Shown one piece after another: positions 8,201-13,849 of a DNA stretch of 17,146 bases. Position numbers and translations under genes: made by a program. This DNA comes from DASSTY01 sp035760645 (GTDB taxonomy: Bacteria > Gemmatimonadota > Gemmatimonadetes > Gemmatimonadales > GWC2-71-9). Below the pieces are notes generated by a model that was not told the DNA's origin, ran no database searches, and saw only the letters and a program-made list of their open reading frames with translations. Location of the stretch: the NCBI GenBank assembly GCA_035760645.1, contig DASTSO010000070.1:1-17146 (forward strand), read 5' to 3'. Each line of letters opens with the position of its first letter. The stretch's first letter is position 1.

Positions 8201-9204
8201 ACAACAACAGCGGCGGCCTGACGGGCGTGGCGGTCGTCCACGAGCCGCTCGCCTACGTGACCACCACCAGCCAGTGGCGCGAGGTGCACGGTCTCCTCGG
8301 CGGTGCGGCGCGCGCGGCGGACTACAACGTCTACTGGGGCACCGGCGGCGTGATCGACTCGGTCATCGACGTCACCAACAACGTCGTGGTCCCGTTCGAC
8401 ACGGCGATGGCCGGCAGCTGGGGCATCCTCACCCAGCCGGCGAGCAACGTGCCCGGCACGGCCGACGCCAACTCCGCGCTCACGCCGACCGACATCGGCT
8501 GCGTGTATCCGGCGAACGTGGATCCCGGCGTGCAGAGCCGGGCCGGCCTGGCGTGCACCGCGGCCACGCCCATCAAGCTGACGAACCGGGCGGTCCTCGG
8601 CCCCGTGGCCGAGCTCGGCGCTGCGCTCAACGCCTTCGTGCCCTCGCCGAATCCCGGCTTCCTGCTCTACATGCCGGGCCACCTCTACATGATGGAGATG
8701 GCAGCGCTGCCCGCCCCGGGCACCGTCTGGTCGCTCCGGACCTACATCGGCGCGATCTCGGGCGGCAAGGGCCTCGACGGCGACTTCGGCCCGTACGTCT
8801 TCACGCCCCAGATCCGCACCTTCTCGGCCGTCGGCGCCACGCTGCAGGCCGCCGTCACGGCGACCAACCAGCTCGTGGCGACGACCCGGACCGACCTCAC
8901 CCTCGTCCACACGGTCCCGGATCCGTACTACGTGACCAACGCCTTCGAGCAGGCGACCGAGTTCAAGGTCCTCAAGTTCGTCAACCTGCCCGCCCAGGCG
9001 ATCATCCGCATCTACTCGTCGAGCGGCGTGCTGGTGCGGGTGATCGAGCACAACGGCGGCACCTCGGGCGTCGGCAGCGAGGAGAACTGGGACCTGCGCA
9101 ACCGCAACAACCAGGTCGTCGCCAGCGGCGTCTACTTCTATCACATCGAGTCGGGTGACGCGCGGCGAGTCGGCCGGTTCACCGTCGTCAACTTCGCCCA
9201 GTAG
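5269..9204 (+). CDS. Large secreted multidomain protein with T9SS/FlgD-like C-terminal domain
   Basis: The product is 1311 aa from ATG 5269 (AGGG at 5261-5264; an alternative ATG at 5278 would lose three residues). A signal peptide is clear: basic start, then VLAGLVVLALAALVPAVAGA. Domains in order: a Gly/Asn/Trp-rich region of unknown family (about 45-460), an EF-hand-like loop DLNGDGKPQQSE at 477-488 with Asp/Asn/Asp/Glu at calcium positions 1, 3, 5 and 12, fibronectin-III-like sequence (about 515-755; QVTVIWKPS, VEGYRIYRG, FRYFYSVTAFD) interrupted by a long insert, a second unassigned region, and a C-terminal domain (about 1213-1311) with VPDPYYV, IIRIYSSSGVLVRVIEHNG, NWDLRNRNNQVVASGVYFYH and a terminal GRFTVVNFAQ. 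That last domain matches the type-A T9SS sorting/FlgD-Ig pattern in which a conserved domain is recognised by PorV and the cargo is attached to the surface. All 12 cysteines form six local pairs. Neighbours (TonB receptor upstream, PorV-like gene 13 nt downstream) fit surface display. No enzymatic motif was recognised. Confidence 0.85.
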   Translation: MQFMTRTRGSVLAGLVVLALAALVPAVAGAKPQPGAQPRHGFRLFARPLGALTGNRIYCGLSATGEVCVDSTNSSTIGGGFWPKGTGDQYIFNSGLQVAGIIGPDGGPWAGDTTGMFLFDPKGNQAHGEQVQPIFNAANQDDLSNWPAAANIPQGDAVADLFAPALQGQKTASASDVWWLTWDGNPANNNGRPHPLGIMVEQRGMAFNAPRGNEDIIYFIYTFYNITSSDPAAYAAIRPAMRDIAIQQGQKYHQLNPVVPPNGYTITNMFAAFAADNDVTGEDSGNNYSSVNLPFALGYSYHKSFAGNAAFPGWQFDPSIFSGNQFAGTGFIGVKYLKSPTGPGEIQLFGVTQNGGAFNDPQNVVQLDRYLSGQLGPQDQPCNVAGGAAAHICYVAQTPSDTRFFQSSTPLTLKPGEFGTIVVAYIFAAPTSTPGFIGGPGVDLPPGNPHVNDNVATLTAGNVNTVDRITGFRSFRDLNGDGKPQQSEFTVASGSLLAKALTAQSVFDAKFLLPAPPATPDFFLVPGDNQVTVIWKPSATETIGDPYFQIAGQPTTVDPVTGSVVPNPLYDPNYRQFDVEGYRIYRGRVNSPNELRLVAQFDYSGTTMPDFFGVVNPTTDCAPELGVPPAPTPACPFLPIAPGTAANPTASVTVPLTGPIIQATSRQKLSGDTSVIITGADTALTGGNSAACAPSVCPPLEDTQVPFTFVDHNVRNGFRYFYSVTAFDVNSIRSGPSSQESSRSATKDVTPNPPASNLQAAVQVALSLQGRGKVLDFTAKDPALDPASGRFAGPMAPANGFLFGLAGLAQEVLAGGAAGTFSVTLDSLQLGSSLAGTPTTYWLTGTSAAGTKTQFFLPLTQAAGEDSTTAFAYFSALPVNAAAAGRFGGNASFGLNARFDQKLAGDYYTTQYGRGCVNGATGFTSNDIGLGCEYNGSRWFDGPSPEKNETVADPNGNNPFWFIADPTSNTVHDVPVNYNNSGGLTGVAVVHEPLAYVTTTSQWREVHGLLGGAARAADYNVYWGTGGVIDSVIDVTNNVVVPFDTAMAGSWGILTQPASNVPGTADANSALTPTDIGCVYPANVDPGVQSRAGLACTAATPIKLTNRAVLGPVAELGAALNAFVPSPNPGFLLYMPGHLYMMEMAALPAPGTVWSLRTYIGAISGGKGLDGDFGPYVFTPQIRTFSAVGATLQAAVTATNQLVATTRTDLTLVHTVPDPYYVTNAFEQATEFKVLKFVNLPAQAIIRIYSSSGVLVRVIEHNGGTSGVGSEENWDLRNRNNQVVASGVYFYHIESGDARRVGRFTVVNFAQ

Positions 9205-9217
9205 CGAGGAGGGTCGC

Positions 9218-10375
9218 ATGAGGTACTCCACGATGATCCGCGGCGGCATGGCGCTGGTCCTCCTCGCCGCACTCGGCACGCGGGCCGAAGCCCAGGGCAC
9301 CGGGGGCGGCGGGCTGACCGGCGGCAGCACCGGCGCGGGCAACGACAACACCGGCTACGGCACGACGTCGGCCGAGTTCCTGCTGCTCGGCGCCGGCGCC
9401 CGCGGCACGGCGCTGGGTGGCGCCTTCGCCGCCCTCGCCAACGACGCGAGCGCCCTGTACTACAACCCGGGCGCGGCGGCGCTCGTCTCCCGGCCCGGCG
9501 TGATGCTGTCGACGTACGACTACGTCGCCGACACGCGCTACAGCTGGGGCGGCCTGGTGCTGCCGTTCTCGAGCGGGCAGCGCGCCTTCGGCGTGCAGCT
9601 CGGCACCTTCGGCTTCAAGGACCAGCCGGTCTACACCGCCGACCAGCCCGAGGGGACCGGCGCGCGCTATTCGGTCAACGAGACGTTCGCCGGGGCGAGC
9701 TTCGCCCAGAACTTCTCCGACCGCTTCAGCGCGGGGCTCACCGCCAAGTTCATCTTCGACCAGCTCGGGGACGTGGACGGGAAGGCGTTCGCCGTGGACT
9801 TCGGCACCAGCTTCCACGCGGCGCTGAACAACCACCCGATCCGCTTCAGCTTCACCCTGCAGAACCTGGGGACGAACGTGAGCTACTCGGGCACCGGCAT
9901 CCAGGGGGACATCCCCCGCGTCCCGCTCCCGGGCGAGCCGCCGGTGCCGAACACGCCGCAGCCGGCGGAGTTCCAGACCAAGGACTTCCCGCTGCCGACG
10001 ATGTTCCGCATCGCCCTGGCCTACGACCTCCTGCCGCGGGAGAACAGCCGGCTGAGCATCCTCGGCGAGTTCAACCAGGCCACGAGCAACAAGGCCGGCT
10101 TCACCGGCGCGGCCGAGTACGCGGCCAGTCACCTCGGCGGCTCGGGCTTCGGCTTCGCGCTCCGGGGCAGCTACAGCTTTGCGCCGGCCAACAACATCAC
10201 GCTCAGCAATCCCTCGCAGACGGCGCTGAGCGACGAGGAGAACCTGCAGGGCCTCGCGTTCGGCGGCGGGCTCAACTACGCCACGGGCAACTTCAACCTC
10301 GGCGTCGACTACGCCTACAAGTACATGGGCATCCTCGGGCCGACGAATTTCTTCTCCCTCAGCCTCGGCTGGTGA
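9218..10375 (+). CDS. PorV/PorQ-family outer-membrane beta-barrel protein
   Basis: The product is 385 aa from ATG 9218, preceded by a strong site (GGAGG at 9208-9212, 5-nt spacing) and followed by a signal peptide (VLLAALGTRAEAQ, cleavage near residue 26). After a Gly/Thr-rich linker, LLLGAGARGTALGGAFAA (55-72) and ALYYNPGAAAL (79-89) are the hallmark N-terminal block of the PorV/PorQ (UPF0164-like) family, related to FadL-type barrels. The remainder is alternating-polarity beta sequence and the protein ends in Trp (FSLSLGW), as outer-membrane barrels do. It has no cysteine, unlike its two neighbours. In Bacteroidota, PorV shuttles T9SS cargo from the translocon to the attachment complex; members of this family in other phyla are often uncharacterised. 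Being 13 nt downstream of a gene with a T9SS-like C-terminal domain suggests it serves that protein. PorQ or a general porin role is the alternative. Confidence 0.85.
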   Translation: MRYSTMIRGGMALVLLAALGTRAEAQGTGGGGLTGGSTGAGNDNTGYGTTSAEFLLLGAGARGTALGGAFAALANDASALYYNPGAAALVSRPGVMLSTYDYVADTRYSWGGLVLPFSSGQRAFGVQLGTFGFKDQPVYTADQPEGTGARYSVNETFAGASFAQNFSDRFSAGLTAKFIFDQLGDVDGKAFAVDFGTSFHAALNNHPIRFSFTLQNLGTNVSYSGTGIQGDIPRVPLPGEPPVPNTPQPAEFQTKDFPLPTMFRIALAYDLLPRENSRLSILGEFNQATSNKAGFTGAAEYAASHLGGSGFGFALRGSYSFAPANNITLSNPSQTALSDEENLQGLAFGGGLNYATGNFNLGVDYAYKYMGILGPTNFFSLSLGW

Positions 10376-10387
10376 GCCGCGGCTGAG

Positions 10388-10445
10388 CGCCGGCTCGACC
10401 GAGCCGGCGGCACGAACGACGACGGCGGCCCCGCGGGGCCGCCGT
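10388..10445. terminator. Tandem hairpins between convergent genes, likely bidirectional terminator
   Basis: Two hairpins lie 12 nt after the PorV-like stop. The first pairs 10388-10396 with 10401-10409 (CGCCGGCTC/GAGCCGGCG, 4-nt loop). The second pairs 10422-10432 with 10435-10445 (ACGGCGGCCCC/GGGGCCGCCGT; the innermost pairs must open to form a loop) and is followed by TCTCGTCCT. The DUF4242 gene converges and ends at 10481, so both strands could use this region. Confidence 0.6.
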
Positions 10446-10480
10446 TCTCGTCCTGGGGTGCGGGGGGGCCGCGCCGCGGC

Positions 10481-10774
10481 TCAGGGGGCGGCAAACGTCG
10501 GCTCCTCCGCGGTGCTCGGGTCGATCATCGTGTGGATCCGGGAGATCCGGTCGGCGGGGAAGCCGCCCTCGGCGGCGTGCCGGCGGATGATCTCCTCGTC
10601 GGGCGCGAGATAGATGCAGTAGATCTTGTCGCCGGTGACGTAGCTCTCGAGCCACTGGATCTGCGGCCCGAGCCGCTGGAGCACGCTGCAGGACTTCTGG
10701 GAGATGGCCTTGAGGTCGTCGGTCGACAGCTGGCCGGCGCCCGGCAGCTCCCGCTCGATCAGGAACTTGGGCAT
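10481..10774 (-). CDS. DUF4242 (SCO4226-like) small protein
   Basis: The product is 97 aa from ATG 10774, with GGAG 8 nt upstream on the minus strand; an upstream in-frame extension is Arg/Pro-rich and unlikely. It opens MPKFLIEREL and contains SYVTGDKIYCIYLAPDEEII (44-63), RRHAAEGGFPADRIS and TMIDPST (83-89), the diagnostic pattern of the DUF4242 family. A Streptomyces member, SCO4226, is a small ferredoxin-like-fold dimer that binds nickel. Cys29, Cys53, His66 and His81 are possible ligands here, but I cannot show that the nickel-binding set is conserved. Cytoplasmic, no signal peptide. It lies 120 nt after queG on the same strand but with possible terminator structure between, so it may be its own transcription unit. 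Confidence 0.85.
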   Translation of the reverse strand: MPKFLIERELPGAGQLSTDDLKAISQKSCSVLQRLGPQIQWLESYVTGDKIYCIYLAPDEEIIRRHAAEGGFPADRISRIHTMIDPSTAEEPTFAAP

Positions 10775-10832
10775 GGGACGGCTCCGCAGGGAAAGGCGTG
10801 GAGGTGCGGGTGTCTCCGAGGCCCGGCGGCAC

Positions 10833-10860
10833 CCGCGATCCAAGGTAATGCCGATCGCGG
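10833..10860. promoter_or_regulatory. Inverted repeat upstream of the DUF4242 gene
   Basis: CCGCGATC at 10833-10840 and GATCGCGG at 10853-10860 are exact complements around a 12-nt, AT-richer centre (CAAGGTAATGCC). It lies about 60 nt before the DUF4242 start and 35 nt after the queG stop, so it could be an operator for the small gene or a second hairpin behind queG. Confidence 0.35.
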
Positions 10861-10863
10861 AAA

Positions 10864-10877
10864 CGACCTAACGGTCG
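10864..10877 (-). terminator. Short hairpin after queG
   Basis: On the minus strand CGACC-GTTA-GGTCG folds into a 5-bp stem and is followed by TTTCC, beginning 17 nt after the queG stop. The stem is short and the T-run only three bases, so this is a weak candidate terminator. Confidence 0.35.
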
Positions 10878-10894
10878 GGCCGCGCGGGCGTCCC

Positions 10895-11887
10895 TCAGCC
10901 GTGACCTTCGCCGGAAGCGGCCGGGTCCCGGGGGGCGCCGAGTGCCGCGCGGAGGTTGCGCCGGAGCCCCGCGAGCCCCGGTCGCTCGAGCGGCGTGTCG
11001 GCCCAGCGGCGCGCGAACTCCGCGTCGTCCATCGCGTCGAGCGCCGCGGCATCGACGCCCGCGAGGTGCCCGCGCGGCGCGAACTCCGGCACCGTGGACT
11101 CCGTCGCGAAGCGCTGGTTCCAGGGGCAGACGTCCTGGCACGCGTCGCAGCCGAAGGCCCAGCCGTCGAGCTGCGGCGCGAGGTCGTCGGGGATCGGTCC
11201 CTTCTGCTCGATCGTGAGATAGGAGATGCAGCGCGTCGCGTCGAGCACCCGCGGCGCGACGAACGCCTGCGTGGGACAGGCGTCGAGGCAGCGCGTGCAG
11301 CTCCCGCAGCGGTCCATCTCGAACGGCGGGTCCGGGGGGAGCGCGAGGTCGGTGAAGATGCTGCCGATGAAGAAGAAGCTGCCGACGCCGGGGCGGATGA
11401 GGAGCGTGTTCTTCCCCGTCCAGCCGAGCCCCGCGCGCTGCGCGAGCTCCCGCTCGGGCACCGGCCCCGCGTCCGCGTAGACGCGCGCGAGCCCGGCGCC
11501 GTGGGCGCGCAGGAACTCGGCGAGTCGCGCGAGCCGCGCGGTGGTGACGTGGTGGTAGTCCGCGCCGCGCGCGTACTTCGCGACGCGCGGTGCCTGGCGG
11601 TCGGCCTCGGTGTCGGCGTGATAGTAGTTGTCGAGGACGACGACGACCGAGCGCGCCTCGGGCGCGATGAGCCGCGGGTCCTTCCGCCGCTTCGCCTGGC
11701 GATGCAGGTAGCGCATCGTGCCCGCGTAGCCCCGCGCGAGCCACGCGTCGAACTCCGCCGCGCGCGCGCTCGGCCGCGGGTCGGTGATCCCGCAGGCGAG
11801 GAAGCCCAGCGCCCGCGCCTCCGCCTTCACGGCGTCGGCCGGGAGCGCGGGCGGAGCGGCGTCCTGCAGCGGCACGGGAAGACTCAC
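10895..11887 (-). CDS. queG: Epoxyqueuosine reductase QueG
   Basis: The product is 330 aa from GTG 11887, whose GTGA overlaps the stop of the upstream flavoprotein gene by 4 bp, fixing the start and indicating coupled translation. QueG performs the last step of queuosine synthesis, reducing epoxyqueuosine to queuosine in the tRNA wobble position with a cobalamin and two [4Fe-4S] clusters. Seen: the DUF1730-type N-terminal half with DAGPVPERELAQRAGLGW (139-156), where Asp139 aligns with the catalytic acid; GKNTLLI; then the clusters CGSCTRCLDACPTQAF (Cys194, 197, 200, 204), Cys220 in RCISYLTIEQKG, and CDACQDVCPWN (Cys247, 250, 254). The C-terminal RNLRAALGAP fits the HEAT-like tail. Length and residues match a complete enzyme. 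No other queuosine genes are in the window. Confidence 0.95.
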   Translation of the reverse strand: MSLPVPLQDAAPPALPADAVKAEARALGFLACGITDPRPSARAAEFDAWLARGYAGTMRYLHRQAKRRKDPRLIAPEARSVVVVLDNYYHADTEADRQAPRVAKYARGADYHHVTTARLARLAEFLRAHGAGLARVYADAGPVPERELAQRAGLGWTGKNTLLIRPGVGSFFFIGSIFTDLALPPDPPFEMDRCGSCTRCLDACPTQAFVAPRVLDATRCISYLTIEQKGPIPDDLAPQLDGWAFGCDACQDVCPWNQRFATESTVPEFAPRGHLAGVDAAALDAMDDAEFARRWADTPLERPGLAGLRRNLRAALGAPRDPAASGEGHG

Positions 11888-13350
11888 GACGCGCGCGGTG
11901 CGCCACCCAGCACGTCGGTAGCGACGCGCGGCGCCGGCACCGCCGGTGCGGCCTGCAGCGCGCGGTACTCGCCGGTCTCGCCGGTGATGAGCCACGCGCC
12001 GCGCTTGTAGGTGAAGTAGCTGTAGGCCCACTCGAAGAGCACGATCGCGCGGTTGCGGAAGCCGATGAGGAAGAAGATGTGGACGAACACCCACACCAGC
12101 CACGCCAGCAGCCCCGCGAAGTGGAAGCGCCAGATGTCGGCCACCGCCTGCCCGCGGCCGATCACGGCGAGCTGCCCCTTGTTCCAGTAGCGGAACGGCG
12201 AGCGGCTCTCGGGCGACATGTGGAACGGGATGCGCGCCGCGAGCTCGCCGGTGTGCTCGCCCAGGGGGCGGCGGGAGAGGCCCTTCACCTCCTCGCGGAT
12301 GATCCGCCCCGCGTAGCGCCCCATCTGGATCGCCACCGGCGCCACGCCCGGCAGCGGCGTCTCCTGCCCCGTCTTCGGGTCCCGCTCCCGATAGAGCGCC
12401 GCGTCGCCAAGGACGAAGATCTCGGGACGGCCCGGCACGGTGCAGTCGGGCGCGACGATCACCCGGCCCGCGCGGTCGAGCGGCGCGCCCAGCGACTTGA
12501 GGATCGGGCTCGCGACGTTGCCGGCCGCCCAGATGACCGTCTGCGTCGGGATCGTCGTCCCGCCCGCGACGACGTAGTTCTTCTCCACGTCGGTCACCAG
12601 GGTGTCGAGCCGCACCTCGACCCCGAGGTGCTCGAGCGTCGCCAGCGCCTTGGCCTGGAGGTCGGGCGGGTAGGCGGCGAGGACGCGCGGTCCGCCCTCC
12701 AGCAGCAGCACCCGCGCCTCGGTCGGGTCGATGTGCCGAAAGTCCTCGTTGAGGGCGTACTTCCGGATCTCGGCGAGGGTGCCGGCGAGCTCGACGCCCG
12801 TGGGTCCCGCGCCCACGATGACGAAGGTGAGGAGCGCGGCGCGCTCGACCGGATCCACCGCGCGCTCGGCGCGCTCGAAGGCGAGGAGGATGCGGCGGCG
12901 GATCTCGGTCGCGTCCTCGACGCTCTTGAGCCCCGGCGCGAGCGGCTCCCACTCGTCGTGCCCGAAGTAGCTGTGCCGCGCCCCCGGCGCGCAGACGAGG
13001 TAGTCGTAGTGGAGCACGCTCCCGTCGCTCGTCACCACCTCGCGCGCGTCGGGCCGGATCGCCGTCACCTCGGCCAGCACCACCTCGGCGTTGCTCTGCT
13101 TGCGCAGCAGCCCGCGGATCGGGCTCGCGATGTCCCCCGGGCTGAGCGCCGCGGTGGCCACCTGATAGAGCATCGGCTGGAAGAGGTGATGATTGCGCCG
13201 GTCCACCAGCGTGATCCGCACCGGCGCCTGCGCGAGCGCCCGCGCCGCGTAGATCCCCGCGAACCCGCCGCCGATGATCACCACGTGCGGCCGCGGGTCC
13301 CCCGCATGCCGCACCGCGTCGCGATCCATTTCCGTCCGACCACTCGTCAC
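11884..13350 (-). CDS. Type-II NADH dehydrogenase-like NAD(P)/FAD oxidoreductase
   Basis: The product is 488 aa from GTG 13350, preferred because AGAGGTGA ends 4 nt upstream on the minus strand; ATG 13329 is an alternative seven residues in. Type-II NADH dehydrogenases oxidise NADH and pass electrons to quinone at the inner membrane face without pumping protons. Seen: the FAD-binding GGGFAG (27-32), HHLFQPMLYQVATAALSPGDIA (54-75), typical of NDH-2, a second nucleotide site IVGAGPTGVELAG (178-190), the FAD-contacting FVLGDAA (312-318), a quinone-site-like APVAIQMG (337-344), and a hydrophobic C-terminal segment (about 410-432) followed by aromatic amphipathic sequence, which should anchor it to the membrane. 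The order here is a 99-aa gene, a repeat-containing 68-bp gap, this gene, then queG overlapping by 4 bp. A sulfide:quinone-type role is less likely because no cysteine redox pair is evident. Confidence 0.9.
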   Translation of the reverse strand: MTSGRTEMDRDAVRHAGDPRPHVVIIGGGFAGIYAARALAQAPVRITLVDRRNHHLFQPMLYQVATAALSPGDIASPIRGLLRKQSNAEVVLAEVTAIRPDAREVVTSDGSVLHYDYLVCAPGARHSYFGHDEWEPLAPGLKSVEDATEIRRRILLAFERAERAVDPVERAALLTFVIVGAGPTGVELAGTLAEIRKYALNEDFRHIDPTEARVLLLEGGPRVLAAYPPDLQAKALATLEHLGVEVRLDTLVTDVEKNYVVAGGTTIPTQTVIWAAGNVASPILKSLGAPLDRAGRVIVAPDCTVPGRPEIFVLGDAALYRERDPKTGQETPLPGVAPVAIQMGRYAGRIIREEVKGLSRRPLGEHTGELAARIPFHMSPESRSPFRYWNKGQLAVIGRGQAVADIWRFHFAGLLAWLVWVFVHIFFLIGFRNRAIVLFEWAYSYFTYKRGAWLITGETGEYRALQAAPAVPAPRVATDVLGGAPRAS

Positions 13351-13371
13351 GCCGTCACCTCTGGAATCGAT

Positions 13372-13419
13372 CTCCCGCCGTCCCGCCCTCCCGCCGTCCC
13401 GCCCTCCCGCCGTCCCGCT
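13372..13419. repeat. Three 16-bp tandem repeats with G-quadruplex potential on the minus strand
   Basis: The unit CTCCCGCCGTCCCGCC occurs three times head to tail (13372-13387, 13388-13403, 13404-13419), identical except for the last base, which belongs to the stop codon of the 99-aa gene. On the minus (coding) strand it reads with GGG runs separated by loops of 5, 1 and 1 nt, satisfying the common four-run quadruplex pattern more than once. It fills most of the 68-nt gap before the flavoprotein start and ends about 10 nt before its ribosome binding site. Confidence 0.85.
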
Positions 13420-13718
13420 TACAACCGCATCGTCTCCCGCCGCCACCGCGCGAAGCGCACCACGTCGTCCACCGGCGGCACCGCGTCCTCGTCGGCGTAG
13501 GCGGTGTACATCCGCCAGCGCAGGTAGGTGCGGTCCGGCAGCGGGAGGAAGGGCGCCTGCGCCCACCAGCGCCGCCGGCGGAACGCCCAGCCCGTCTTCA
13601 GGAGGTCGAGCGCGAGGCGCGGATTCACCGCCGCCCGCGTGGTGAGCCGCAGCGCGAGCGCTCCCCACGAGCCGGGCGCGGCCGCGGCGGCGGCTTCGGT
13701 GGACCGTTCGTGCGTCAT
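13419..13718 (-). CDS. Small basic conserved-looking protein, function unknown
   Basis: The product is 99 aa from ATG 13718. The first 18 residues are Ala-rich and variable-looking; the rest is dense in Arg, Trp and Tyr: LLKTGWAFRRRRWWAQAPFLPLPDRTYLRWRMYTAYADEDAVPPVDDVVRFARW (39-92, shown here in the order LLKTGWAF, APFLPLP, YLRWRMYTAY, DAVPPVDD). I recall similar short unnamed proteins in high-GC bacteria, but no name or role. It has no signal peptide or clear membrane helix. No Shine-Dalgarno is visible; TTATAC lies 2 nt before the ATG. It is followed by the flavoprotein on the same strand after a 68-nt gap, so they may be cotranscribed. Confidence 0.7.
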   Translation of the reverse strand: MTHERSTEAAAAAAPGSWGALALRLTTRAAVNPRLALDLLKTGWAFRRRRWWAQAPFLPLPDRTYLRWRMYTAYADEDAVPPVDDVVRFARWRRETMRL

Positions 13719-13720
13719 GC

Positions 13721-13726
13721 GTATAA
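13721..13726 (-). promoter_or_regulatory. -10-like box touching the start of the 99-aa gene
   Basis: On the minus strand TTATAC ends 2 nt before the ATG at 13718. A -10 element here would start transcription within a few bases of the ATG, which would explain the missing ribosome binding site. No convincing -35 hexamer is seen upstream. Confidence 0.35.
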
Positions 13727-13740
13727 GGTAATCGGAGGGA

Positions 13741-13849
13741 AGGGGGACCGATGCGCGCCGCGGGCAGCGGCTCACCGTGGACGTGGCGTGGGAGCGGGTG
13801 ATCGCGCCGGGCGGCCGGATGGGCTACCTCCCCGAGGGCGCGACCCGCG
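13741..13849 (+). pseudogene. Coding-like stretch, possible gene remnant (weak)
   Basis: The frame containing 13771 reads RLTVDVAWERVIAPGGRMG and then YLPEG on the plus strand, with almost every third position G or C and a balanced protein-like composition, unlike the Arg/Pro runs of noncoding frames nearby. It has no start signal or convincing end and continues only into the tail of the antisense membrane-protein gene. It may be a decayed gene end, or chance in a GC-rich gap. No family recognised. Confidence 0.2.

Noticed and set aside
1636..9204. A very long plus-strand open frame covering both the receptor gene and the secreted-protein gene
   Set aside because: Up to 5268 it is the +1-type shadow of the receptor (Arg/Pro/Gly-rich). 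Only the part from ATG 5269, with its signal peptide, is protein-like.
5197..9351. 1384-codon open frame antisense to the secreted-protein gene
   Set aside because: Composition is Arg/Val/Gly/Asp-rich with no domain; long antisense frames are expected at this GC content, and the plus frame has clear domains.
10895..12952. 685-codon frame joining QueG to an upstream segment
   Set aside because: Upstream of 11887 it only shadows the flavoprotein gene in another frame; the GTGA overlap gives the real start.
13372..13419. CRISPR array
   Set aside because: Repeats of 16 bp with no spacers and only three units.
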